Assembly: GCF_002897035.1 (NCBI RefSeq)
Contig: NZ_BAUX01000014.1
Span: 62,001 to 126,000, forward strand
Direction of reading: 5' to 3'
DNA from: Methylopila sp. Yamaguchi
GTDB lineage: Bacteria; Pseudomonadota; Alphaproteobacteria; Rhizobiales; Methylopilaceae
DNA: 64,000 nucleotides
In this document: one piece after another, positions 27,093-36,445 of the stretch
Layout of the letters: each line of letters begins with the position of its first letter
Position numbering within the stretch: position 1 is the stretch's first letter
The notes under the pieces: model-generated
The model's database searches: none
Seen by the model: only the letters and a program-made list of their open reading frames with translations
What the model was told of the DNA's origin: nothing
Position numbers and translations under genes: made by a program

Positions 27093-28925
27093 GATGACCG
27101 CCGTCTCCGGTTTGGGCCAGCGCGTGGACGCGGACGAAGCCCGCGCCCGGGTCCGCAAGCGCTACCGCGCGGAAGCCCGCTTCAAGGCTTACGGCATCGG
27201 GGCGATCGCCTTCGCCGCCCTGTTCCTCGTGGTGCTGCTGGCCGACATTGTCACCAAGGCGCTGCCGGCCTTCACCGTCACCCACCTCGTGATCGAGGCG
27301 CCGGTCACGGCCGAGACCGTCGATCCCGACGGGTCCCGGCAAGCGGCCTCGCTGGCGCGCGGCGACTATCTGAAGCCGCTTCGCGAAGTCTACCAGGGCT
27401 TCTTCCCGGAAGTCTCCGGTCGGGCGCCCCGGCGCGAACTGAACGGGCTGCTCTCGAGCGGCGCCGCTGACGAGCTCCGCGCGCAGGTGATGGCCGACCC
27501 CTCGCTGATCGGGAAGACGGTCAAGACCCGCGCGCTCGTCTCCGACGACGCTGACCTCTATTACAAGGGCGTCGTGACCGACGTCGTCGAGGAGCCGGGC
27601 GAGGCCGTCGCGACTCCGTCCGCGACCTCCGGCGAGGTGGTGGTGACGACCTCGACGCCAGCCTTCGCGGACGATCTCGCGGAGATCAAGGCCGAGCTGT
27701 CGGAGACAGCGCGCAAGCGTCGGTTCGAGGTGGACCGGATCCGCACGTTGCGGGAGGGCATTCTCGCCGACAAGCCGTCGGCCGAGCTTGCGCTGCGCGA
27801 GGCCCAGGGCGGCGGCGACGCCACCCGGATCACGGTGGCCCAGAACGTGCTGGCGAAGATCGACAGCGACGCGCAGAGCCTTCAGGCGCAGATGGAGACG
27901 CTAGCCGGGGAGGCCGCAGATTTCGAGGCGCGCTTCAAGGACTCGGGCGGAGCCGAGAAGCTCGACGAGAAGCTTCCGAGCCGGCTGCTCGCGATCAACG
28001 GCGGCATCGTGAAGATCACGAGCCTCGCCGCGGATCGGGTGGAGGGCGTGACGCTGACGCCGCTCAAGAGCCAGGACGCGGCGCAGCCGAACGCCTGGAA
28101 GCTGCTGACCTATGAAACCCCGGAAACTCCCGCCGGGTCAGCGACCAGCAGATCGCCTGGCTCGAGACGTTGAGGGCCAAGGGGGTCGTCGAGACCGGCT
28201 TCAACTGGGGCTTCCTGACCTCGGGCGACAGCCGCGAGGCCGAGCAGGCCGGCATCCTGGGCGCCCTTGTCGGCTCCATCTTCACGATGGCGGTGACGCT
28301 CGTGATCTGCCTGCCGATCGGCGTGGGCGCCGCGATCTACCTCGAGGAGTTCGCCCCGAAAAACCGGTGGACGGACATCATCGAGATCAACATCAACAAT
28401 CTCGCGGCCGTGCCTTCGATCGTCTACGGCCTCCTCGGCCTCGCCGTGTTTCTGAACTTCTTCGGGATGCCGCGGTCGTCAGCGGTCGTGGGCGGCTTCG
28501 TGCTCGCGCTGCTGGTGCTGCCGACGATCATCATCGCGAGCCGCGCGGCGCTGAAGGCTGTGCCGCCGTCGATCCGCGAGGCCGCGCTCGGCGTGGGCGC
28601 CTCGCACCAGCAGGCGGTGTTCCACCACACGCTGCCGCTCGCGATGCCGGGCATCATGACCGGCACCATCATCGGCATGGCCCACGCCCTGGGCGAGACC
28701 GCGCCGCTGCTCCTCATCGGCATGGTGGCCTTCATCGTCGACGTTCCGACGAGCTTCACCTCGGCGACGACGGCGCTGCCGGTCCAGATCTACCTCTGGT
28801 CCGACCTGCCGGAGGTGGCCTTCCAGGCCAAGACCTCCGCCGCGATCCTCGTGCTTCTGTTCTTCCTGTTCGTCATGAACGGGCTCGCCATCGTCCTCCG
28901 CAAGCGCTTCGAGCGCCGCTGGTGA
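27085..28925 (+). pseudogene. pstA: Phosphate ABC transporter permease, interrupted by a single-base frameshift
   Basis: The first frame (27085-28173) codes for the N-terminal DUF3333-type region: a helix near residues 33-60, then a long soluble insert with a helical, probably coiled-coil stretch (about residues 195-300), ending at ETPETPAG before running into out-of-frame residues. The second frame (28131-28925; first possible start TTG 28170) continues [14 protein letters not shown] and [19 protein letters not shown], then the permease core with [14 protein letters not shown] and [22 protein letters not shown]. Joining needs one extra base near 28129-28131, in a CCC run before CGCCGG. The split lies just before the permease core. 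It is either a true mutation or a sequencing error in a C homopolymer; joined, the product would be about 610 residues. Confidence 0.88.
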
Positions 28926-28948
28926 CCGGACCCAACGGAGTAAGACCC

Positions 28949-29767
<819 letters not shown>

Positions 29768-29792
29768 TCCGGCGGCGACAGGGGACATCGAC

Positions 29793-30506
29793 ATGGCAAT
29801 GACCGACCACATCGTCAGCTCGTTCGACGCCGACCTGCAGGCGCTTGGCGACAAGCTCGCCGAGATGGGCGGCCTCTGCGAGAAGCTCGTGGGGGAGTCG
29901 ATCGAGGCGCTTCTGCGTCGCGACATCCCGCTCGCCAAGCGCGTGATCGAGTGGGACCGCTCGATCGACCGGCTGCAGCATGAGATCGAGGAGAACGGCA
30001 TTCTCACGATCGCCAAGCGCGCGCCGGTGGCGATCGACCTCCGCGAGGTCGTAGCGGCCCTGCGCATCGCCAACGACCTCGAGCGCATCGGCGATCTCGC
30101 CAAGAACATCGCGAAGCGCGTCGTCGCCCTCGAAGGCCAATTTCAGCCTCCGAAGCTCGCCGGCGGCGTCGCCCACATCGCCGACCTCACGCTCGCGCAG
30201 CTGAAGGAGGTGCTCGACGCCTACACCCAGCGCGACGAGCGGCGGGCTATGGAGGTTTGGAAGCGCGACGGCGACATCGACGCCCTCTACAACTCGCTGT
30301 TCCGCGAGTTGCTCACCTACATGATGGAAGATCCGCGCAACATCGGTTTCTGCGCGCATCTGCTGTTCTGCGCCAAGAACATCGAACGCATCGGCGACCA
30401 CGCCACCAACGTGGCCGAAACGGTCTACTATCTCGTCCACGGCGAAGCCGTGACCGACGAACGACCGAAGGGCGACCTGGCCAGCGCCGCGATCAGCTTG
30501 GACTGA
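29793..30506 (+). CDS. phoU: Phosphate-transport regulator
   Basis: A 237-residue all-helical protein with two PhoU repeats; each repeat has an acidic metal-binding stretch (AALRIANDLERIGDLAKNIAKR and HLLFCAKNIERIGDHATNVAET). PhoU sits between the Pst transporter and PhoR and keeps the Pho regulon off when phosphate is plentiful. The ATG at 29793 lies 25 bp after pstB; the frame is open further upstream but only through pstB sequence. Confidence 0.97.
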   Translation: MAMTDHIVSSFDADLQALGDKLAEMGGLCEKLVGESIEALLRRDIPLAKRVIEWDRSIDRLQHEIEENGILTIAKRAPVAIDLREVVAALRIANDLERIGDLAKNIAKRVVALEGQFQPPKLAGGVAHIADLTLAQLKEVLDAYTQRDERRAMEVWKRDGDIDALYNSLFRELLTYMMEDPRNIGFCAHLLFCAKNIERIGDHATNVAETVYYLVHGEAVTDERPKGDLASAAISLD

Positions 30507-30522
30507 GGAAGGCGTGCATCGG

Positions 30523-31224
30523 ATGACCCCCCGCGTGATGATCGTCGAGGACGAGGAGCCGCTGACGCTGCTCCTCACCTACAACCTCGAAGCCGAAGGC
30601 TATGCGGTCGAGTCGGTCGCCCGCGGCGACGAGGCCGAGACGCGGCTGCGCGAGCAGGCGCCGGACCTCGTGCTGCTGGACTGGATGCTGCCGGGCCTTT
30701 CGGGCATCGAGCTCTGCCGGCGGCTGCGATCGCGGCCTGAGACCGAGCGGCTGCCGATCATCATGCTGACCGCGCGGGGCGAGGAGGCTGAGCGCATCCG
30801 CGGCCTCGCGACCGGGGCGGACGACTACGTCACCAAGCCGTTCTCGGTGCCGGAGCTCGTCGCGCGGGTGCGGGCGCTGCTGCGGCGCGCCAAGCCGGAG
30901 CACGTCGCCGACGTGCTGAGGGCCGGCGACATCGAGCTCGACCGCGGCTCGCACCGCGTCCGCCGGCAGACCCGCGAAATCCACCTCGGGCCCACGGAGT
31001 TCCGGCTGCTCGAGTTCCTGATGCAGTCGGCAGGCCGCGTCTTCACGCGCGAGCAGCTGCTCGACGGCGTCTGGGGCCGCGACGTCTATATCGACGAGCG
31101 CACCGTCGATGTCCACGTCGGCCGGCTGCGCAAGGCCATCAACCGCGGCCGCCAGCAGGACCCGATCCGCACCGTGCGCGGAGCCGGCTACGCGTTCGAC
31201 GAGAACTTCGCGCGCGCGGGCTGA
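30523..31224 (+). CDS. phoB: Phosphate-regulon response regulator
   Basis: A 233-residue OmpR-type regulator. The receiver domain (about residues 1-120) has the acidic VMIVEDEEP, phospho-acceptor LVLLDWMLPGLSG, LTARGEEAERIRGLATGADDYVTKPF. The C-terminal winged helix has LGPTEFRLLEFLMQSAGRVFTREQLLDGVWG and DERTVDVHVGRLRKAI. The ATG at 30523 is preferred because the GAGGAAGG site sits at the right distance; the GTG at 30514 would be too close. It should bind the box at 24388-24416 and so regulate its own operon. Confidence 0.96.
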   Translation: MTPRVMIVEDEEPLTLLLTYNLEAEGYAVESVARGDEAETRLREQAPDLVLLDWMLPGLSGIELCRRLRSRPETERLPIIMLTARGEEAERIRGLATGADDYVTKPFSVPELVARVRALLRRAKPEHVADVLRAGDIELDRGSHRVRRQTREIHLGPTEFRLLEFLMQSAGRVFTREQLLDGVWGRDVYIDERTVDVHVGRLRKAINRGRQQDPIRTVRGAGYAFDENFARAG

Positions 31225-31353
31225 GCCGCCGAAACCCGGGTTTTTCCGCATTAAGATTGATGAGTGGTTAATGTCGCGCGCCGATCCGCGGCATGGCATT
31301 CTCCCGGATGACGCGTCGCGCGGTGCGGACGCCGCCAGGCGAACAGGGTCGGC

Positions 31354-32493
31354 ATGACGATCTCTTCCAGGACGCGGTGGAATGTCGAGGTCGTTCGCGA
31401 CTTTGACTTCCAGTCGGAAGAATACGACCAGCTGTTCCGGCGCTCCGCCGCGTCCGGCTTCCAGTCGCCGGCCTGGCTTGGCGCAACCTACGCCGCCATC
31501 CGGCGCGCGCCGCTGGCCGATCCCTTCATCCTGACCGTACGGGACGCCGGGACGGGCGCTCTGGTCGCGCTGGCGCCGCTGGTTCTACGGTATCGGTTCG
31601 GGCTCAGGGTCATCGCCTATGCGGACATCGGCTCGCTCGATTACTGCTGCGTCGTCCAGGCGCCCGAGTTCGAAACCGGCCTCGACCCCGCGCTCCGCCG
31701 CGACGTCGACGAAGCGCTGAAGGCCGCGGACGCGCTGTTCATTCCGAAGGTGCCTGACGCCGCGCTGCGGAGCTTCGATCGGCTTTTGGCCGCCCGGCGG
31801 GTGAAGATGGCCTACTCCGCCCATCCCGTGCCGTTGTTCGGGCCGTTCTCGGAGTGGCGCAACGCGACAATGAACGGGACGACCCGGCGTTCGCTCGACA
31901 AGAAGCGCCGCAAGCTGTCCCGGATCGGCCGGCTGGAGACTGTCGGAGAGACCGAGCCCGGCTTTGTCGCGGCGACGATCGAGCAGATCCGCCTCCTGCG
32001 GGAGCCGCGGTTCGCGGAGACCGGCGTGTCCGACCCGCTCAAGAGCGAGGCGTTTCGCGCGTTCTACGCCTCGCTCAAGGACAGCGGCACCGTCCGCGCG
32101 TACCAGATGCGGCTCGACGGCGCGACCATCGCCTGCGGCTTCGCGATGGTGCACGGCGACGCCTGTCACCTGCTGCTGACGGGCTTCGACGTCGGAAATT
32201 GGCGGAACTACTCCGTCGGGCTGCTGATGATCGAGGACGCGATCGCCGACTGCGTCGCCCGCGGCGAACGGGTGTTCGACTTCACCATCGGCGATCATCC
32301 CTACAAAGCCGATTTCGGCGCGCAGTCCGCGCCGATCTGGCGGCTCACCCGCGGTCTCTCGTTCAAGGGACGGCTGATGCTCGCCGTGATGCAGCTGAAA
32401 GGCGGGGAGCGGCTCGCCAGGCGTCTCGCGCCGCGGGGCTACCGGGCACCGAGCCCGCCCGACATCGTCCGCGGGGCCGGCGTCGCGCCGTAG
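31354..32493 (+). CDS. GNAT/FemAB-like acyltransferase, probably for polysaccharide (CelD/BioF2-like)
   Basis: A 379-residue cytoplasmic protein with the two-lobe layout of the Acetyltransf_6 (PF13480) group: WNVEVVRDFDFQSEEYDQLF and GFQSPAWLG at the N-terminus; a basic linker TRRSLDKKRRKLSRIGRLE around residues 175-195; and a second lobe with FYASLKDSGTVRAYQMRLDGATIACGFAMVHGDACHLLLTGFD and VFDFTIGDHPYKADFG. These proteins often lie in exopolysaccharide or cellulose loci. Its 3' end overlaps the convergent polymerase-like gene by 55 bp. Confidence 0.85.
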   Translation: MTISSRTRWNVEVVRDFDFQSEEYDQLFRRSAASGFQSPAWLGATYAAIRRAPLADPFILTVRDAGTGALVALAPLVLRYRFGLRVIAYADIGSLDYCCVVQAPEFETGLDPALRRDVDEALKAADALFIPKVPDAALRSFDRLLAARRVKMAYSAHPVPLFGPFSEWRNATMNGTTRRSLDKKRRKLSRIGRLETVGETEPGFVAATIEQIRLLREPRFAETGVSDPLKSEAFRAFYASLKDSGTVRAYQMRLDGATIACGFAMVHGDACHLLLTGFDVGNWRNYSVGLLMIEDAIADCVARGERVFDFTIGDHPYKADFGAQSAPIWRLTRGLSFKGRLMLAVMQLKGGERLARRLAPRGYRAPSPPDIVRGAGVAP

Positions 32494-33683
32494 GCCGAAC
32501 AGCCGAGCAGGAACCAGAGCAGGCCGCCGGTCTTGATGGTCACGGCGGAAGTGCTGATTGCCATTAGCAGCGTCAGATACAGGCAGACAAAGGCCTTGTA
32601 GCGCCAAGCGTCCATGCGCTCCGCCGGCGCGCCGAAGACGAGCACGGCCCAAAGGGCCGCCGCGCCGATCACGCCGACGCGCGAGAGGATGTAGGCGTAG
32701 CCGCTGTCGTCGAAGTTCTCGGTCGCCGGGCCCATCCCGAAGACGCCCGCAAGGTCGAGCCGGGACATCAGCTGCCCGCTCAGCAGGAAGCGGCCGCTGG
32801 TGGTGTTGTCCCACGGCACGCCGACCTTGATCGCGGCGTAGCTGAAGATCGCGATGATTGCGAGGAAGGGCGCGACGAACAGCGCGCCGGGCCGCAGCAG
32901 CGGCGCGACCAGATAGATCGCGAGCACCAGGCCGCAGAGGTAGACGCCGAAGCGGGCGTCGCCGAGCACCAGCGACACGAAGATCAGCGCGGTCTTCCAG
33001 ATCAGGGCCCACGGTCGCCGGGCGTCCCGCAGCAGCACCCATCCGAAGACGATCGCTCCGAAGTTGCCGACGGAGACCGGCTCCAGGAACACCGACGAGA
33101 CGCGGTGCTCGCCGAGGAACGGCAGCAGCGTGCGGCCCTCGAACCGCATGCCGGAGATGAACAGGCCGTGCTCGACGCCCTGGGCGGCGGCAGGGTCGAC
33201 CGTGCCCTTGGCCACGAAGTAGCCCAGCACGTCGAAGATGCGGATGTAGACGTCGAGGAACGCCCATTCGAACAGGGCGCCGGCCGCGACGGCGACGATC
33301 GCCGCCGTGACGACCTTGTCGCCGGACTCGAGGGAGCCGCGCGTCGAACCGAGGAAGTAGAAGACGAGCGGGATCAAAAGGTCGCGGACGACCTTCGGGT
33401 CGTAGTTCGCCCGCAGGGTCATCAGGAAGATCAGGTAGCCGAGCAGCGCGGCCATGATGGCGTAGAACGCCTGCGTCCGGTCCCAGATCAGCGCGAGCGC
33501 GACCCCGATCAGCACCAGCTCGGCGCCGATGACCGCCCCGGCGCCCGTGCGCGCAAGGTTCGCGTTGACGAAAGCGAGCGCGAAGTTGAACAGCAGCGTG
33601 CCGAGCACGACCGCCCGGGCGATGCGGGCGCCCGCCTCCTCGGCGGGTGCGGCGGCCGGCGTCGCGGCGGCCGCGAGGCTCAC
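32439..33683 (-). CDS. O-antigen polymerase/ligase-like membrane protein
   Basis: A 414-residue, highly hydrophobic protein (about ten to eleven helices) from a GTG that overlaps the Wzz-like stop by 4 bp (GTGA). The layout, with a large periplasmic loop holding acidic and Arg residues (about residues 165-215, with EHGLFISGMRFEGRTLLPFLGEHRVSSVFLEPVSVGNF) between helices, is that of Wzy/WaaL-type proteins. FLEPVSVGNFGAIVFGW resembles rhizobial polymerase-like proteins. Sequence conservation in this family is weak, so polymerase against ligase cannot be settled. The C-terminal codons overlap the acyltransferase gene. Confidence 0.8.
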   Translation of the reverse strand: MSLAAAATPAAAPAEEAGARIARAVVLGTLLFNFALAFVNANLARTGAGAVIGAELVLIGVALALIWDRTQAFYAIMAALLGYLIFLMTLRANYDPKVVRDLLIPLVFYFLGSTRGSLESGDKVVTAAIVAVAAGALFEWAFLDVYIRIFDVLGYFVAKGTVDPAAAQGVEHGLFISGMRFEGRTLLPFLGEHRVSSVFLEPVSVGNFGAIVFGWVLLRDARRPWALIWKTALIFVSLVLGDARFGVYLCGLVLAIYLVAPLLRPGALFVAPFLAIIAIFSYAAIKVGVPWDNTTSGRFLLSGQLMSRLDLAGVFGMGPATENFDDSGYAYILSRVGVIGAAALWAVLVFGAPAERMDAWRYKAFVCLYLTLLMAISTSAVTIKTGGLLWFLLGCSAYGATPAPRTMSGGLGAR

Positions 33684-35158
33684 CGCACGCGCGCCGGGAG
33701 CTCCGGCGCCGCGGAGCGCGCGCGGAACTGATCCCGCAGCCAGGCGAGCGTGCAGCCGACGCCGAGGCCGAGCAGCAGGCCGGCGATGACGACAAGCGGG
33801 GCCGGCGGGCCGCTCGGCTCCATCGGCCGCGCGGCGCGGCTGATGACGCGGGTGTTGGAGGCGTTCAGGCGGCGCTGCTCGTCGAGTTCGCGCGAGCGGG
33901 CGAGGGCGGCCTCGTAGATGCCCCGGCTCGCCTCGACGTCGCGCATCAGGTCGCGCAGCTCGAGCGAGGCGTCGTTGGTCTCCGAGACCTCGGCCTTCAG
34001 CGCGGTCATCCGCTGCGTCAGGCTGGTTCGAAAGCCCTTGGCGCGATCCAGCTCGCCGGTGGTCGCGCGGATGATCGTCGCGATCTCCTCCTCGAACAGG
34101 CGGCGGGCCTCGGCGACGCGGGCGCTCGCGGCGCGGCGGTCGGGATGCCGGGCGCCGAGCTGCTGGCCGAGATCGGCGTCCGCTTGGCGCTGTGCGGCGT
34201 AGCGCGTGCGCAGGGTTTCGATCGTGCCCGAGCGCATGGATTCCGGGATCGAGTCGATGTCGGCCTGGCCGCGCTGCACGCGGCGCATCTGCTCGAGCGC
34301 GGCCGTGAGTTCGTTGACCCGCGAGTCGGTCGTGGAGAGCTGCGTGGCGAGTTCCGTCAGCTGTTGCTCCACGAGCGGCTTGCCGTCGTTGGTGACGACG
34401 CCCTTCTCGCGGCGCACCGTCTCGTAGCGTTGCTCGGCGTCGCGGACGCGGGCCCGCAGCTCGCCGAGGCGGCCTTCGAGCTCCCCTCCTGCGCGGCGGG
34501 CGACGGCCACGCGGGCGTTGACGTCCTCTTCGACGTAGACGTCCATCACCGACTGCGCGATGCGCTCCGAAAGCGCAGGATCCTTCGTGGTGGCCGTTAC
34601 CGTGATGATGAAGGAGCCCGGCGCGCGCGCGCCGGTGACCGAGCGCTCCAGCTCGCGCAGGGCGAGCTCACGCGGGTCCGATGCGCGCTTGACGCCTGCG
34701 AGCGACAGCAGCTTCTGGCCGAGGCCCGGGGGGCGTTTGCCGAACAGCGGGTTCTCGTCGAGCTTCTCGCGGGCGATGACCTCGTCGAGCACGTCGCGCG
34801 AGGTCAGCACGTAGGTCTGGCTCTCGGCTTCGATCGCGCTCGTGTCGGCGGCGCCCGACGGCGTGTTGTCCGCCCCTAGGATCTGGCGGCCGGTGGGATC
34901 GACGAGAATGCGGCCGACGGCGGTGTAGCGGGGCGAGGACAGCAGCACGAAGGCGAGCGCGAGCGCGACGCCGATCACGGCGCAGATCGCGATCAGGCCC
35001 ACGCCGCGTCTCAGCGAAGCGAGCAGCGCTGCGGGCGCGGCGGCGGGGCGGTCCCCCTCCGTCGGTCGCGGCGTCGTCGGTCTCCAGTCCTGGATCGCTG
35101 CCACGGCGTCCTCGTGCGGCGTCGGAAACCGGGTCGCGGCTCCGTACGTCCCACACAT
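33680..35158 (-). CDS. Polysaccharide co-polymerase, Wzz/chain-length determinant type, without kinase domain
   Basis: A 492-residue membrane protein. A transmembrane helix near residue 55 (GLIAICAVIGVALALAFVLLS) precedes the Wzz signature PRYTAVGRILVDPTGRQILG. A long periplasmic coiled-coil region (about residues 215-420, with GELRARVRDAEQRYETVRREKG and ESMRSGTIETLRTRYAAQRQADADL) leads to a second helix near 455-475. Unlike many ExoP/Wzc proteins there is no C-terminal tyrosine kinase, so a separate kinase may exist elsewhere. Operon with the polymerase-like gene. Confidence 0.9.
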   Translation of the reverse strand: MCGTYGAATRFPTPHEDAVAAIQDWRPTTPRPTEGDRPAAAPAALLASLRRGVGLIAICAVIGVALALAFVLLSSPRYTAVGRILVDPTGRQILGADNTPSGAADTSAIEAESQTYVLTSRDVLDEVIAREKLDENPLFGKRPPGLGQKLLSLAGVKRASDPRELALRELERSVTGARAPGSFIITVTATTKDPALSERIAQSVMDVYVEEDVNARVAVARRAGGELEGRLGELRARVRDAEQRYETVRREKGVVTNDGKPLVEQQLTELATQLSTTDSRVNELTAALEQMRRVQRGQADIDSIPESMRSGTIETLRTRYAAQRQADADLGQQLGARHPDRRAASARVAEARRLFEEEIATIIRATTGELDRAKGFRTSLTQRMTALKAEVSETNDASLELRDLMRDVEASRGIYEAALARSRELDEQRRLNASNTRVISRAARPMEPSGPPAPLVVIAGLLLGLGVGCTLAWLRDQFRARSAAPELPARVR

Positions 35159-35244
35159 GGCGCATCGGGGTTAAGAAAATGGGACCGAGCCCCGATTCCA
35201 GCTCCGCACGCCTTCGGTCGAGGCTCGAATTCTTCGTTCGCGCG

Positions 35245-36195
35245 TCACGTCTGCGCAAACAACCGCAGCAAATGATGGGCGATGGCCGCCGGCGGCGGGG
35301 CGAACCAGCCCGCGGGATGCCTGCCGGCCAGCATCTGCCGGACGTCGTCGCGCGTGAACCAGCGCGCGTCCTCCAACTCCTCGAGGTCGGGCGTGATCTC
35401 CTCGGTCAGCGCCTCCGCCGTGAGTCCCAGCATGAGCTGGGACGGGAACGGCCATGGCTGCGACAGCGCGTAGGCGACGCGGCCGACCGTGACGCCGGCC
35501 TCCTCCCGCGTCTCGCGGCGCACCGCCGCCTCGATGGTCTCGCCCGGCTCCACGAAGCCCGCGAGGCAGGACCACATGCCGGGCGCGAACCGCGGCTGTC
35601 GGCCGAGCAGGCAGCGGTCGCCACGCGTCACCAGCATGATGACGACCGGGTCGGTGCGGGGGAAATGCAGCGCGCCGCAGGCCGGGCACTCGCGCTTCCA
35701 GCCGCCGCCGCGCATCGCGGTCCGCGCGCCGCAGTTGGCGCAGAAGCCGTGACGTTCGTGCCAGAGCAGCATGCTCTTGGCGTAGCCCGCGAGCGCGAGC
35801 GCCGGCCCGGACAGCCGTCCATCGGTCGCGACGGCGCGCAGGTCTTCGAGCGCGAGATTGTCCGCGCGCCCGATCGCAGTCTCCACGCCGTCGTCGAGAT
35901 GGGCGGCGAACACCGGCCCCGTAGCGTCGCGGCCGAGGAACACGCTGCGCTCCACGGGGCCGAGGGCCTCGGCCTGGGCGCGATCGAAGAGCGGGTCGAG
36001 CGCGCCGCCGCCCGCGGCCCGCAGCACGGCGCGGGCGCCGATGAACAGCGCGGTGCGGGCGGCGGGGTCCGCCTCCGCCGCCGCGAGAAAGCCGGCGTCC
36101 TCGCGCGCCTCGCCGCAGCGGTCAAGCGCGAGGCCGGCGTAGCCGAGGTCGGCGGGCGAGTCCGGGGCGTGTCGATCAGAGGGGCGGTCGGCCAT
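35245..36195 (-). CDS. nudC: NADH pyrophosphatase (Nudix)
   Basis: A 316-residue enzyme that cleaves NADH and de-caps NAD-capped RNAs. A zinc ribbon (HGFCANCGARTAM ... KRECPACGALHFPRTDP) is followed by the Nudix box GFVEPGETIEAAVRRETREE and the family tag LSQPWPFPSQLMLG, which distinguishes NudC from other Nudix proteins. ATG at 36193-36195 chosen; an upstream frame would add 14 unlikely residues. It diverges from the SRP RNA and dnaX. Confidence 0.95.
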   Translation of the reverse strand: MADRPSDRHAPDSPADLGYAGLALDRCGEAREDAGFLAAAEADPAARTALFIGARAVLRAAGGGALDPLFDRAQAEALGPVERSVFLGRDATGPVFAAHLDDGVETAIGRADNLALEDLRAVATDGRLSGPALALAGYAKSMLLWHERHGFCANCGARTAMRGGGWKRECPACGALHFPRTDPVVIMLVTRGDRCLLGRQPRFAPGMWSCLAGFVEPGETIEAAVRRETREEAGVTVGRVAYALSQPWPFPSQLMLGLTAEALTEEITPDLEELEDARWFTRDDVRQMLAGRHPAGWFAPPPAAIAHHLLRLFAQT

Positions 36196-36266
36196 GGCGG
36201 GCTCTCGAGCTTCGGTTCGCGCGCGGCGCCCTTGCAAGGCGCGGTCTCGGCGGGCATATAGCGCAT

Positions 36267-36361
36267 GGGAGGTTGGCGATGGGCGTGTTCCTCGCCAACC
36301 GGGTCAGGTCCGAAAGGAAGCAGCCCCAACGAGACCGATACGGGTCGTCGTCCGACCTCCC
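36267..36361 (+). ncRNA. ffs: Signal recognition particle RNA, small bacterial (4.5S-like) type
   Basis: About 95 nt forming one long hairpin: the ends GGGAGGTTGG and CCGACCTCCC pair. The apical part carries the universal SRP domain IV: GGTCAGGTCCGAAAGGAAGC followed by AGCC, with its symmetric and asymmetric loops and a GAAA tetraloop. It binds Ffh (encoded at 40908-42455) to target membrane proteins. Placement just upstream of dnaX is common in bacteria. Exact ends are judged from base pairing. Confidence 0.93.
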
Positions 36362-36445
36362 ACCCTCATCCTTTGAGAAGAGACGAGGCGCTTCGATGAC
36401 GGCAGGCCGCGACTGTTCCGCCGCCCGCCGCGCCGAGGGCGGCGC

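Noticed and set aside
28111-28173. Programmed -1 frameshifting as the reason for the pstA split
   Set aside because: No X-XXY-YYZ slippery heptamer lies in the correct frame at the junction, and pstA is not known for frameshifting. A missing base in a C run explains it more simply.
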